Shown piece after piece: positions 21,787 to 31,012 of a stretch of 64,000 nt of DNA (positions are counted from its first letter, which is position 1; the number at the start of each line of letters is the position of its first letter). Below the pieces are notes generated by a model that saw only the letters and a list, made by a program, of their open reading frames with translations, made no database searches and was not told the origin of the DNA. Made by a program: the position numbers and the translations under genes. The stretch spans positions 64,501 through 128,500 of the forward strand of contig NC_009399.2 of NCBI RefSeq assembly GCF_000002875.2. Reading direction: 5' to 3'. The stretch comes from Leishmania infantum JPCM5. Taxonomy: Eukaryota; Euglenozoa; Kinetoplastea; Trypanosomatida; Trypanosomatidae.

Positions 21787-23346
21787 TCACTCATTGTCTG
21801 TCAACAACGTGAGTGCGCCCTCCAAGTTGAGGTTAGCGTCATCGTCCTCCTCGTACTCGCCATTTGGCTTGAGCACACCGAGATATCCGAAACCGTATCC
21901 GCAAATCGGAGCTGCTTCTGTTGAATCCTCTACAGCCGCAACTCGCTGGGATAGTGGAAGCTCCGATGCAACGAGCGCCTTGGCTGCTGCTGTCTTGTTG
22001 GCCTTCTGCTCATTTGCCCGTAAGACACGCATGCGACGTCGAAGACGCTGCTGCCGTCGCGAGATGTTGCTCCGCCCATCGTCGCCACCGCTGTTAAGGG
22101 ATCCCTGCCTCGGCATCACCCGATGCTTGCGGGACGCGATGATGCGTTGCAATCTTTCGTTGTCACTTGATCCTGGGGGACCAGGAACGACTCTGGGTTT
22201 TCGTGGCGGCCGCTTGGCTGCGTCTACCTTAACCAAGCGTGCTGGTGAAACAACGACGAGTGTACCGACACGTTCCTCAGGAAACTGCTCCCAGCCGCTG
22301 AGGCCACATGCAGTGCTGTTCGCTGCCCCTCGCGCTGCACCGCAAGACCTGCCCGCGACGGTATCTTGTGAGGCCTGCTGCCGGTGACCATCTCCGTACG
22401 AGCATGATATGGTGCTATGCTCATCTTTGGCCACTATGTCCTCGTTGTCCACGAGGCGAATATAATCGCATTGGGAAGGCGCGCTGTACGACCCCTTTCC
22501 TAAAGCTGCCCCAACCTGTTCTGAGGCGCTCGAGGAAACGTGAGGATAGGACGGCGGCACGGCTGTCTCTTTCAGAAGCTTCAGCCGCGGCAGGATTACG
22601 GAGTGCGTCGAAAGAGGCGAAGCCGGCGAGGACGGTGACTCAGCGCAGGGAGCAGCTGCCGTGCCAAAGGACACGTCGCTTGTCAAGGGTATGTCAGACC
22701 TGGAGTCGATATTTAGCAGAGACGACAGATGCTCAGGTGTCGCGGCGGCCGTCTTCCAGATCGGTGGAACATACGCCGGAACTGCAAAAAGGGCCATGCC
22801 CTCCGGCGTTGCGGCAATGCACGACTGCTCGTCACTGCTCGTGAACACACACGATATCTTTCCAGTTCCAGTGAGAGTGATTGCGTCAATGCAGGTTATA
22901 CATGGGAGATTGAACACAGTATGCACGATGCCAGCAACATGAAACACCACCTGTACCCACTTGTTGCGTGGAATGATAAGGGGAAGATAGGCAGTCGTCA
23001 GCTCATCATCCGTCTTGTCGTATCGAGCAGCTGCAACATTGGTGCCAATTATCAGTTTTGTCCGCTTCACTGTATACTGGCTCACGACTATCTCAACAGC
23101 GAAATGATCCGTGGAGTTGAGGCAGATTTGAGCCGCCAAAAGAGAGTTGTGTAATCGTAACGAAGAGAGAGGGCGGTCCTCGCGCGGAACTTGCACGCGG
23201 GTTTGAGAAGGCGTTCCTTTCATGATAAGGACTGGCTTCTGAATGTGCTTGTCGACGTGAATGGAGCATCCACGTGGATTCGCCACCTTTGCGTGCGCCA
23301 ACAGCTCGCTGTTGGCCTCCATTACAAGCTGTAGTTCTGTAGCCAT
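21787..23346 (-). CDS. CFAP20-domain-containing protein (CFAP20DC/WDR90-N-terminus-like)
   Basis: The 519-residue protein begins with a roughly 190-residue domain that resembles the CFA20 (DUF667) fold of BUG22/CFAP20. Shared elements are an early VDKHIQKPVLIMKG strand, FAVEIVVSQYTVKRTKLIIG, a YLPLIIPRNKWVQVVFHVA segment aligning with CFAP20's MPMRLDEGWNQIQFNL, and ITLTGTGKISCVFTSS where CFAP20 has the IRRIYFSD strand. The rest is long, Ser/Pro-rich and basic, with KTAAAKALVASELPLSQRVA and a final acidic EYEEDDDANLN. CFAP20 relatives act in axonemes and centrioles, so a flagellar or basal-body role is likely but inferred. Codon use is less GC-rich than in genes left of 19 kb. Confidence 0.6.
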   Translation of the reverse strand: MATELQLVMEANSELLAHAKVANPRGCSIHVDKHIQKPVLIMKGTPSQTRVQVPREDRPLSSLRLHNSLLAAQICLNSTDHFAVEIVVSQYTVKRTKLIIGTNVAAARYDKTDDELTTAYLPLIIPRNKWVQVVFHVAGIVHTVFNLPCITCIDAITLTGTGKISCVFTSSDEQSCIAATPEGMALFAVPAYVPPIWKTAAATPEHLSSLLNIDSRSDIPLTSDVSFGTAAAPCAESPSSPASPLSTHSVILPRLKLLKETAVPPSYPHVSSSASEQVGAALGKGSYSAPSQCDYIRLVDNEDIVAKDEHSTISCSYGDGHRQQASQDTVAGRSCGAARGAANSTACGLSGWEQFPEERVGTLVVVSPARLVKVDAAKRPPRKPRVVPGPPGSSDNERLQRIIASRKHRVMPRQGSLNSGGDDGRSNISRRQQRLRRRMRVLRANEQKANKTAAAKALVASELPLSQRVAAVEDSTEAAPICGYGFGYLGVLKPNGEYEEDDDANLNLEGALTLLTDNE

Positions 23347-23943
23347 CTTGAAGGCCTAATACAAAAAAAATACGTAAAACGGCAAATTTTCAGCTTGAAA
23401 GCTTTGAGTGCGAGCTGGCCATGTGAAGCGATTGCGCTCGCGCACGCTCGTGCCACTGAAACAGCCCTATTCCCTTTTCAAGGGAGCCGCACAGAAGAAA
23501 GCCAAAGAGCACGGCGCATTCTGGCAAAAAAAGACATGCGAGAGAAGGAAAGAAATGATGAAAAATGACCGAACTCAGACTAGAGAAAGCTAGAAACCTG
23601 TGCACAAAGGCTTGTCGAGGGGACATTGCATTCATCAGCGGAGGAGGGCAAGCCCACATTTCAAGCACATCTCTCGTGCCGCGTGGAGCGAACAGCCGAT
23701 CCAAAGAGAAAAGGGAATGGCAGCCTGCTTTCGACAGAACCCCTTCTACTAGATCGCGCTCTGAAAAAAAAAATGTGTCTGTTTCTTTTTGATCCCGTTT
23801 AACTGGTGTTTGTAATGATACTCGGTGAAGACCTTCACGCTCGAGCATGAACACAAAAAAAATACACAATGAGTAGCTGCGGGAGTGGTGCGTGCAGATC
23901 TATCTGAAGAAGGCGCCTGGTGCGCTCTCATCTATTTTCCATT
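23347..23943. other. Intergenic region between the CFAP20-domain gene and the phosphatase
   Basis: This 0.6-kb gap has A-runs on the plus strand (U-rich tracts in the minus-strand transcript), for example at 23362-23369 and 23765-23773. These suit splice-acceptor function. I see no gene. Confidence 0.6.
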
Positions 23944-25149
23944 TCAGTCGTGGCTCAGAGGGTTTGGAAGCGGATCCCGAAAAAGCATGATATCCCGCTG
24001 CTGGACAAAGTCTGGTGGTTCCAACGTGATGATGCTGCATACACCCTTCTCATCCACGCGTAAAATGCCGCCTCTATTCCCAAACTCGTTGCAGTAGTTA
24101 GTTGCCGAAAAGATGGTGAGCAAATGCCGCTTTTTGTGATCCGGGAAAAACTGGAATCCTTCTTCGACCACTTGATGTGCGCGGCACACCAAATCAATGT
24201 CGTTCTCAACTAAAAACCGCTCCAGTGCCCGTTCGGAAAACACAGATGAAATTCTGCGCGAGCTCGGAGCCCAGTCCACACCAGCTGGCAGATCAGTTTC
24301 GGGATCTGCCCACAGAAGGTCACAAATGATGCCGGAGTGCGGGACGTTGCACGGGCGCGTGTCCGGGATGTCTCGCACGAAGCGGAGCTCCGCGGAGAGA
24401 CCGCCGTGAACGCAGAAAATAGAGCCGTTCACTAGGGCCGCCACAGGCAGAACACGAAAAAAATCGGTGAACATTTTGAAAAGTTTAATGCCATAGCGTC
24501 TCTTGCATTCGTCGTAAAATCCATACAAGAGCATGATTTGTTCGTCCTCGTGGTTTCCGCGAAGCATAGTCATGTGCCGCGGAGAAATAATCTTGAGAGC
24601 GAGCAGTGTCACAACGACCTCAACGGAGCGAGCGCCGCGGTCGACATAATCGCCAAGGAACAGAAAGCTGTATGTTTTATCATCGATCGATGAGCTGGTC
24701 TCTTTACGTGCCTTCTTCGCATCAGTTCCGAAAACGGTGCCTCCAAGCGGTGGGCACCGCTTGAAAATGTTAACCAAGTCGTAGTACTGCCCGTGTAGAT
24801 CACCGCAAGCGTAAACAGGGGAATCTACTTCGACAACCATCGGCTCACTGGCTATTATAGCGCGTGCCTTGATGAGAATCTGCACGATGAGGCCCTCAGG
24901 AATGCGCTGCTCTTCCAAAACTTTGCTCGTGTAGCGCTCGGGAAGAAGTTCTAAAAGGCGGTAAAGCACATCATTCTCTTTTTCCACAGAGAGAGTATCT
25001 GTAGGAAGGCTACTGAGCGTACACATGGACAGATCCACGGTGAATCTCCCTCGCTTCGTGTGTGCCATTTGCGCATAATCACCTGAGACTCTCAGTTGCT
25101 GTAGCTGCAATCGACGATAAATTTTGAGAAAGAGTCGCGCCGCTTTCAA
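23944..25149 (-). CDS. PP1-like Ser/Thr protein phosphatase (PPP family)
   Basis: The 401-residue protein carries the complete PPP catalytic core: ACGDLHGQYYDL, FLGDYVDRG, RGNHEDEQI, YGFYDECKRRYGIKLFKMF, FCVHGGLS, DLLWADPETD, VCRAHQVVEEGF and SATNYCNEF. YDECKRRY and RAHQVVEDGY-like text point to the PP1 branch. Departures from canonical PP1 are a roughly 90-residue N-terminal extension, an insert of about 20 residues rich in Lys/Ser/Asp between GDLHG and GDYVDRG, Asp where PP1 has Cys in GNHEC, and Thr for Pro in SAPNYC. Active-site metal ligands look intact. The start could be 25149 or the in-frame ATG at 25068 (MAHTKRG). Trypanosomatids have expanded PP1-like families, and this looks like a divergent member. 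Substrates are unknown. Confidence 0.9.
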   Translation of the reverse strand: MKAARLFLKIYRRLQLQQLRVSGDYAQMAHTKRGRFTVDLSMCTLSSLPTDTLSVEKENDVLYRLLELLPERYTSKVLEEQRIPEGLIVQILIKARAIIASEPMVVEVDSPVYACGDLHGQYYDLVNIFKRCPPLGGTVFGTDAKKARKETSSSIDDKTYSFLFLGDYVDRGARSVEVVVTLLALKIISPRHMTMLRGNHEDEQIMLLYGFYDECKRRYGIKLFKMFTDFFRVLPVAALVNGSIFCVHGGLSAELRFVRDIPDTRPCNVPHSGIICDLLWADPETDLPAGVDWAPSSRRISSVFSERALERFLVENDIDLVCRAHQVVEEGFQFFPDHKKRHLLTIFSATNYCNEFGNRGGILRVDEKGVCSIITLEPPDFVQQRDIMLFRDPLPNPLSHD

Positions 25150-25929
25150 GTGTGTAACGTGGTGCAGTTGGCATCAGCGACAAAGGGAGATAAAGAAAGC
25201 AGACGTGGACATAGGGAAATAATCGGAGCATGGGTTATTTATTTCAATGTGTCATTCTACCGCGAACACGTCAGCAAGTATACCCCTTAACAGCCACACC
25301 TCACCGGCCTCTATTGCACTGCGGCCAAAATCGGGCCGTCTAGGACGAGCCGCTCTACCAACGAATCGATGGTCATGCGCCTTGCGGGCTTTTCCTATTT
25401 TTCCTCGCCCTTTCTTAGCTTAAGTGCTGCGCGATCAGCGCCAGACAAGACTCGAGGCGCACAGAATGCCGTGAACCAAGCAGGCCTGGCCAAGGGTCGT
25501 GCTCGCGGGTGAAAGCTTTGGCGTCCGTCGTGCTGGTAGAGAGCGCTCTACGTGCATGCCGGATGAGCCCAAACACAGAGTCGGCCAGTGTAAGTTTAGG
25601 GCCCTCGGAGATGGCAACCGGAGCAATAACAACAAGAAAGATGGCGCCTCTTCTCACCCGACGGAGCCCAGACGAAGATTGCCAGGTTGTTAGTTGTGAT
25701 GCCAGTAAAGGGCCTGCAAGCCCCCTATCAGCAACTGAGGGATGCCAATCGAGGAGGAGCAATTGCAGACCTGGTCACCCCACAACAAAAAGACAGAAAA
25801 AAAAATAGTAACATGAGGAAAAACTTGGGCAGGCTACTGGTCGTTGGCAGTAATATACTTCACAGTCTTTTCAGCTATTTTTGTTGTCGCTAGTCGGTTC
25901 TGTAGAAGATATCCTGCTTTTCTGCACGC
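25150..25929. other. Intergenic region with a coding-like remnant
   Basis: This 0.78-kb gap between two minus-strand genes contains the leader of the phosphatase and the 3'UTR of the small gene to its right. The central 25230-25800 part looks like former coding sequence and is listed separately. Confidence 0.5.
25259..25800 (-). pseudogene. Possible decayed coding sequence, family unknown
   Basis: On the minus strand an open frame from 25762 to 25415 (115 codons) reads like real protein, for example RRGAIFLVVIAPVAISEGPK and ADSVFGLIRHARRALSTSTT. A further coding-like segment, RPRRPDFGRSAIEAGEVWLL, continues beyond it in another frame to a stop at 25259. Frames are broken between the two. I cannot recognise the parent; a degenerate retroelement or a dead gene copy would both fit. 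It is not pyrimidine-rich filler like most gaps here. An alternative is a short genuine gene at 25415-25762. Confidence 0.3.
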
Positions 25930-26586
25930 TTAGCTCTCGTCATCACCACCAGAAACTGAGGCATAGACGAGGGTGGGAGGCTCATCATCGAACACAGATT
26001 CATTCTGCTCAGCCCGCGGCTGAGAGCGACTCCGCTTCCGAGACGCGGACACTCCTGGCTCTCTAACAGAGCGGAATGGCTCGGGTGTCCAAGAAAGCAG
26101 GGAAGCCGGTGGAGTGCCAGGGGCGAAATAGCAGTCGGCGCTGCTAAGAATGCACCCGCTCAAGATGACTGCGCTTACTGCAGGTCCAGTGCCTCTCTGA
26201 AACAGCAGCAGGCGAACTCGATCCCCAGTGAAAAGCTTCAGCTTCACGGGAACGGAAAACTGGGCGGTGTCAGTTACTGCTAGGGGAACTGGAGGACCAA
26301 CTGCCTTGCCATCGGAGTCAAGGCGCTGCATGAAGAGGCACACTCGTCGCAGTGAAGTTCCTGCTACGGAGGCCTTAAAGACTATAGAAGATACCTCGAT
26401 CGAGTTCACCGTTGGCGCTACGGGGACTTGCAGGTCGGTTGAGTGGGTTGCTGCTTTTAAGGCGTTCGCACCCTCCACCTCGATCGAGAAGAACATCGGG
26501 ACATCTGTCAGCCCGTTTTCCTCTTCGAAAACAGAGTAGAGGGATTTCCTGAATGGTAGCCCCGCTTTTTCGAGCATGATGAACAC
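25930..26586 (-). CDS. Small protein with a possible nucleoplasmin-like domain
   Basis: The 218-residue protein is the first gene of the minus-strand array next to the strand switch. Residues about 25-140 read as a beta-rich domain: VPMFFSIEVEGANAL, VNSIEVSSIVFKASVAG, LRRVCLFMQRL, VKLKLFTGDRVRLLLFQRG and VSAVILSGCIL. That strand order vaguely resembles nucleoplasmin/FKBP N-terminal domains (F-x-[IV]-E-[VL] start, late GDRVRL and AVILSG strands). The C-terminal third is basic then acidic: SASRKRSRSQPRAEQNES, a likely nuclear signal, followed by FDDEPPTLV and GGDDES. A basic patch plus acidic tail suits a histone chaperone, but the family call is weak. Two in-frame ATGs near the start (M1, M4) leave the exact start open. 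Confidence 0.6.
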   Translation of the reverse strand: MFIMLEKAGLPFRKSLYSVFEEENGLTDVPMFFSIEVEGANALKAATHSTDLQVPVAPTVNSIEVSSIVFKASVAGTSLRRVCLFMQRLDSDGKAVGPPVPLAVTDTAQFSVPVKLKLFTGDRVRLLLFQRGTGPAVSAVILSGCILSSADCYFAPGTPPASLLSWTPEPFRSVREPGVSASRKRSRSQPRAEQNESVFDDEPPTLVYASVSGGDDES

Positions 26587-27626
26587 TACAGGAGAGATAC
26601 CTCCCTCTACGTGAAAAAAACTGAGGAGGTATGGGAAAGCGAAAAAGCGCTGGAAACGAGAGGACGAGAGAATTAGTTAACATGAAGTTTCTTTTTAAGC
26701 CTCCGCTTCCAAAACTGGCAGGAAACCTATCCTTCCACCATAGTGCCGATTGCAGAACCACAGATAAAGCAGATGGCGAGTGGAGTGAAGATGAAAAGCA
26801 GTTGATGATGGTTTTTCTTATTTGGGAGGGTGCAGTTCCGGGTTAAACTCGATTCGGCTGCAAGAGGCGACCGCAGTGCTTCTGAGGTCCTCTCGCACGA
26901 TTCGTTGTCACACCGCGGGGTGCTATAGTGATGCTTGTGCGGCACGACGTACTATTGTGCTCGAAAAGAGCTGCCCGTATGCAACAAAAGGGTCCGATAA
27001 ACACGCTTCTGTGGGGGGGGGGCTGTGTGTGGCTACAATCCCACTCCTCCCTTTCGCTCAAGTTTTCCTCCGTGAACCATAATGCGAGCACCTTTTCAAG
27101 GCTACTGCCACAGGTTTCCCCCGTCCGTTGCTCTTGCTGGCTTGAAAAAAGCACATGAACTCTGATAAAGCTAGTCCTTGCGCTCAAGGTGCGCTGAGAC
27201 AGCGTTTTGGTCTTGCTCTCTTCTTCCACTTCTGTTACTCTCGGCACCCCCCCCTCTTTGCCGCTCAAGGGATTTTTCGAAAGTGCTGATTCCCCTTGAT
27301 CGATGGCAAGGCTTGTCAACGGTAAAATGCTATGGCTAGACACTTGCCCAGTGCCTTTAAGCTTCTCCCCGTGCGAAAGGGTGTCTTCCCTATCTAACGA
27401 TAGGTGCTCTTCTGCATTTGTGCCATGGCTTCTCAACAGGTTGCCGAGTGTAGGGCGGCCACCTAGAGTACTCTGTAGCAGCACTATGGCAAAACTACGT
27501 CCATACACTTCCACTCCTGTTTATCGCCTTTTCTTTTCCGTCGCTTGTCTAGAACGCACGCCGTCCTCGCTCGCAGTCTCGTCGCCCCCCACCCCTAGTA
27601 GCGCCTCTCTTTTTTTTCCGGCCACA
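26587..27626. promoter_or_regulatory. Divergent strand-switch region (bidirectional Pol II initiation zone)
   Basis: All genes to the left are on the minus strand and all to the right on the plus strand, so transcription diverges from here. In Leishmania such divergent strand-switch regions are where RNA polymerase II begins both polycistronic units, marked by acetylated H3, and they often coincide with replication origins. The sequence shows a run of 10 G at 27013-27022 and a C run at about 27247-27254; homopolymeric G/C tracts have been reported in such regions. No TATA-like or conserved promoter motif is seen. A 223-codon minus-strand frame (27514-26843) occupies much of it but has no recognisable domain and would overlap the start zone. 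Confidence 0.8.
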
Positions 27627-28670
27627 ATGAGCTCCGCATCTGCGTATGGTCTGGACGGGCAAGCGAGGTCGCTGTGCTCGCTGTATCACCCATCGCTAAA
27701 TTCCCAGGAGTGTCACCGCTTTCTCATCGGAACCGCCAACCCTTCAGTGGAGAACAAGATTCACCTCATCGAGTATCAGGACGACACAAAATCGTTAGAG
27801 TGTGCCACGGTATGGTCACACAACGACCCAGTGATGGGTTTGTGGTGCTCACCCTCTCTTTCGGCGGACAGTCTCCTCGCTGTCTCATCGCTGCAGAACT
27901 TGGAGGTTTTCCAAATTTCGGAAAATGTATTGAGTGAGCCCAAGTGCATTGCCACAATGAACAAGAGCTACAGCTGTGTGTTATGGGATTTGGACGGGCT
28001 CCAGAGAGAATTCAGGGCAGTCCATCAAAACACGCTGATCACGGTCTTGTTGAGTTCCTCTAAGCTCGGTTCGGAAACGGTCAACTACACAAGTAGCGGA
28101 GGAGCCATTCGCTGCGCCGCCTTAGCGCCTTACGACCCCAATCTCTGCCTTATTTCTTGTGATTCTGATGGGCTGCAGCTTGTTGATCTGCGCAGCAAAA
28201 AAGCTTCTTCCTTCGCGGCCACTAAGTACAGCCACGGTTTCGGCTACACGACGGCGGTCGACTTTGATCGTTTAAAGCCCGGGCAGTTTCTCTCCGCAGG
28301 CACGGACGGCTACGTGTACATTCACGACATCCGCTACAATGCCTCCTGCTCTCTCGCAATGCTGCGGCACATAAAAGCACATGAGCACGCGGTGCAGAGC
28401 TGCTTGTTCAACTCATTTCGAGACGAACTTGTTCTGTCATGTAGCTCAGATGAAACTGTCAAGCTGTGGGATGTTGAGCAGAACAACGAACCAAAGTGCC
28501 TTCGGCGACTAGCAGACTACGGAGACAGCGTTGTTGCCCTCTGTTGGAGTGGCAATAGCCCGTGGGTTTTTGCAGGCTTGTCTTTCAACGGAAAACTCCT
28601 CGTCGACACCGTTCCCAACGAAAAGAAAATGAGCATTTTGCTCGACGAAAAGAAGTGGTGTGAGACCTGA
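27627..28670 (+). CDS. EIPR1: EIPR1/TSSC1-like WD40 protein
   Basis: The 347-residue WD40 protein most resembles EIPR1 (TSSC1), the beta-propeller that binds the EARP and GARP tethering complexes and supports endosomal recycling. Features in order are CHRFLIGTANPSVENKIHLI near the N-terminus, repeats with LCLISCDSDGLQLVDLRSKK and FLSAGTDGYVYIHDIRYN, and the canonical repeat LVLSCSSDETVKLWDVEQNN. The C-terminal VALCWSGNSPWVFAGLSFNG and KKMSILL match the very conserved SSADPWLFASLSYDGRL...YHILL end of EIPR1. I start at the ATG at 27627, preceded by a T-rich tract and TCTAG near 27547. An in-frame ATG at 27303 would add 108 Ser/Pro-rich residues out of leader sequence. It is the first gene of the plus-strand polycistron. 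Confidence 0.8.
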   Translation: MSSASAYGLDGQARSLCSLYHPSLNSQECHRFLIGTANPSVENKIHLIEYQDDTKSLECATVWSHNDPVMGLWCSPSLSADSLLAVSSLQNLEVFQISENVLSEPKCIATMNKSYSCVLWDLDGLQREFRAVHQNTLITVLLSSSKLGSETVNYTSSGGAIRCAALAPYDPNLCLISCDSDGLQLVDLRSKKASSFAATKYSHGFGYTTAVDFDRLKPGQFLSAGTDGYVYIHDIRYNASCSLAMLRHIKAHEHAVQSCLFNSFRDELVLSCSSDETVKLWDVEQNNEPKCLRRLADYGDSVVALCWSGNSPWVFAGLSFNGKLLVDTVPNEKKMSILLDEKKWCET

Positions 28671-29251
28671 CAGTGTATTTTATTGTTGTTTTGTTCTCTT
28701 CACATACTTCCCTTTCTCCTGCCTTTAAAGAAAGGGTTTTGGGTTAGATGCTTGTAGGTCGACCGACACGCAGAAGCTGCTCTTCAGTGATGATGATAAT
28801 TATCGCAATACGTGCTGCCGCTTTGTGTGGGCTCTTAGACAACTTTCTGAAAGCTGCCGTTGAAAAAGAAGATAATAGCGGGAAGAGGTCGTTGAGACAG
28901 TTGTATCACGTGCTTTTTTTATGCGAACCGCGGAATAAGTGAGTTCCTGCCACGATTTACGTCGATGGCAACGCTCTGTGCGTAAAAAGAGGACTTATTA
29001 CTGGCGTTCTGAAAAGGGGAAGACTTCCTTGCTTTGAGTGCCTCACGTCAGGTTTTTCTTTGGCCATTCATGCCCTCCCTCAAAATATCTCTGCTTCTCT
29101 TTCGCTTCTTTCCTTTGTGTGCCCACAATCATACCGCTGAGCACATTTCTTCCACTAATAATACTGCTTCATTTTGCTTTGACGGACTGAGGAAAGTCAC
29201 CTTCACGTATTTTTTTCTAATCGCACCACAAAACAGTAAAAGGCCTTTCCG
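28671..29251. other. Intergenic region between EIPR1-like gene and lysyl-tRNA synthetase
   Basis: This is a 0.58-kb gap with T-rich tracts on the plus strand, notably 29084-29118 and 29209-29217, which could serve as splice signals for the synthetase. A weak C/D-snoRNA-like motif pair was considered and rejected. I see no gene. Confidence 0.6.
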
Positions 29252-31012
29252 ATGTCGTCCCTCGAAGAGCTCCGTAAGCAGATAGAGGCTATTGCCTCCC
29301 AGATCGCAGACAACAAAAAGACAAAGGGTACTGACAGTGATGAGTACAAGTCGCTGGTGAAGCAGATGGGTATGCTGCGCAGCCAGCTTCCGCAGGATGA
29401 GAAGAAGGCGAAAAAAGACAAGACGGTAGAGCCGTCGTACTTCGAGTCGCGCCTGGCAATGGTCAAGGAGATGGGTCTCCTCGGCGCTGCCTACCCCCAC
29501 AAGTACCATCGTCAATACACGATTCCTCAGTATCGCAGGAAGTACGCGCCTTTGCTCACAGAGCCCGACACATCCCTCGACGAAACGGTGACAATCGCGG
29601 GCCGCATCATCAATAAGCGTAGCTCCGGCTCGAAGCTGCACTTCATTACTATCCAGGGCGATATGGAGACTGTGCAGGTGATTTCTGCTCTTACTGACTA
29701 CATCGACCAGTCCAAGTTCGCCGAGATCCACTCTAAGCTGAAGCGCGGGGATATCATCGGCATTGCAGGTAGGCCGTCCCTATCCAAGAGCAGCGAGTTC
29801 TCCCTCAAGGCAACCGAGATTACGCTTCTTTCAACTTGCTACCACATGCTCCCCGACGACTACTTCGGCCTTTCTTCCTTTGAGCAGCGCTTCCGTCAAC
29901 GCTACCTCGACTTTATTGTCAACCGCGACAATATCAAGACCTTCATTCAGCGTGCAAACATCATCAAGTACATTCGCAAATTTTTTGATGAGCGGGACTT
30001 CGTGGAGGTCGAGACGCCAATGCTCAACCAAATCGCTGGTGGAGCCGCGGCGCGTCCTTTTGTGACGCACCACAACGACCTCAACCAGACCATGTTCCTG
30101 CGTATCGCGCCGGAGCTGTACCTGAAGGAGCTCGTCGTCGGTGGCATGGATCGCGTGTACGAAATCGGCAAGCAATTCCGTAACGAGGGCATCGACCTGA
30201 CCCACAACCCCGAATTCACAAGCTGCGAGGCGTACTGGGCATACATGGACTACCACGATTGGATGACCGCAACGGAGGACCTTCTGTATGGTCTGGCCAT
30301 GGAGCTTCACGGCTCGCCAATCGTTCGCTATGCGCCGAAGGACTCAGAGGGCAAGCCACTGCCAGAGGTTACTTTCAACTTCAACAAGCCGTTCAAGCGT
30401 CTGCACATTATTCCGGAGCTGGAAAAGCGCTTGCAGGTATCCTTTGACAACGTTGACTTCGAGTCCGATGCGGGCATTCAGTTTCTGATGGACCTGTGCG
30501 AAAAGCATAAGGCCGACTGCCCTCCACCGTACACGGCGCCTCGCCTTCTCGATGCCCTGATCGCTGAGTTCCTTGAGCCCGAGTGCCACGACCCCTGCTT
30601 CATCTGCGATCACCCTCGCGTGATGTCGCCTCTCGCCAAGTGGCACCGCAACGACCCCCGCCTGACGGAGCGCTTTGAGCTGTTCGTCAACAAGAAGGAG
30701 CTTGCTAATGCGTACACCGAGCTGAACAACCCTATCGTCCAACGTGAGGAGTTCGTTAAACAGCTGCGGAACCGCGACAAGGGCGATGACGAATCTATGG
30801 AGATCGATGAGGGCTTCGTCGCAGCATTGGAGCACGCGCTGCCGCCCACTGGTGGATGGGGTCTTGGCATCGACCGCCTTGTGATGTTCCTCACAAGTCA
30901 GTCCAACATCAAGGAAGTGCTTCTGTTCCCTGCCATGAAGCCTGAAGGCAAGAACGCGATTAGCTACCCTCCGGGCACGATGCTCAATGGTCAGGGTGTT
31001 CCCCTGCTGTAG
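29252..31012 (+). CDS. KRS: Lysyl-tRNA synthetase, class II
   Basis: The 586-residue enzyme charges tRNA-Lys with lysine for cytosolic translation. A charged N-terminal helix (about 1-60) is followed by the OB-fold anticodon-binding domain (about 110-195, [20 protein letters not shown]). The class II catalytic core includes motif 1 ([11 protein letters not shown], about 249-259), motif 2 ([14 protein letters not shown], from about 309) and motif 3 ([12 protein letters not shown], about 537-548). Lysine specificity is supported by the KPFKRL and [20 protein letters not shown] segments typical of LysRS. Length and domain order are normal for a eukaryotic cytosolic LysRS, and I see no obvious mitochondrial presequence. 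It is the second gene of the plus-strand array. Confidence 0.97.
   Translation: MSSLEELRKQIEAIASQIADNKKTKGTDSDEYKSLVKQMGMLRSQLPQDEKKAKKDKTVEPSYFESRLAMVKEMGLLGAAYPHKYHRQYTIPQYRRKYAPLLTEPDTSLDETVTIAGRIINKRSSGSKLHFITIQGDMETVQVISALTDYIDQSKFAEIHSKLKRGDIIGIAGRPSLSKSSEFSLKATEITLLSTCYHMLPDDYFGLSSFEQRFRQRYLDFIVNRDNIKTFIQRANIIKYIRKFFDERDFVEVETPMLNQIAGGAAARPFVTHHNDLNQTMFLRIAPELYLKELVVGGMDRVYEIGKQFRNEGIDLTHNPEFTSCEAYWAYMDYHDWMTATEDLLYGLAMELHGSPIVRYAPKDSEGKPLPEVTFNFNKPFKRLHIIPELEKRLQVSFDNVDFESDAGIQFLMDLCEKHKADCPPPYTAPRLLDALIAEFLEPECHDPCFICDHPRVMSPLAKWHRNDPRLTERFELFVNKKELANAYTELNNPIVQREEFVKQLRNRDKGDDESMEIDEGFVAALEHALPPTGGWGLGIDRLVMFLTSQSNIKEVLLFPAMKPEGKNAISYPPGTMLNGQGVPLL

Noticed and set aside
25321..25400. 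tRNA-like text on the minus strand (TGGTAGAGCG)
   Set aside because: Only a partial A-box match; no B box (GGTTCGA-type) and no acceptor stem.
26843..27514. 223-codon minus-strand frame inside the strand-switch region
   Set aside because: No recognisable domain, spans homopolymer runs and would sit in the transcription start zone; cannot be supported as a gene, though it is the longest frame there.
27303..27626. N-terminal extension of the EIPR1-like gene from an upstream ATG
   Set aside because: The added 108 residues are low-complexity and contain the likely splice acceptor near 27548; family homology begins after 27627.
28782..28858. C/D snoRNA-like pair (TGATGA at 28788, CTGA at 28847)
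   Set aside because: Spacing fits but no convincing terminal stem or internal C'/D' boxes, and TGATGA is part of a GAT repeat.
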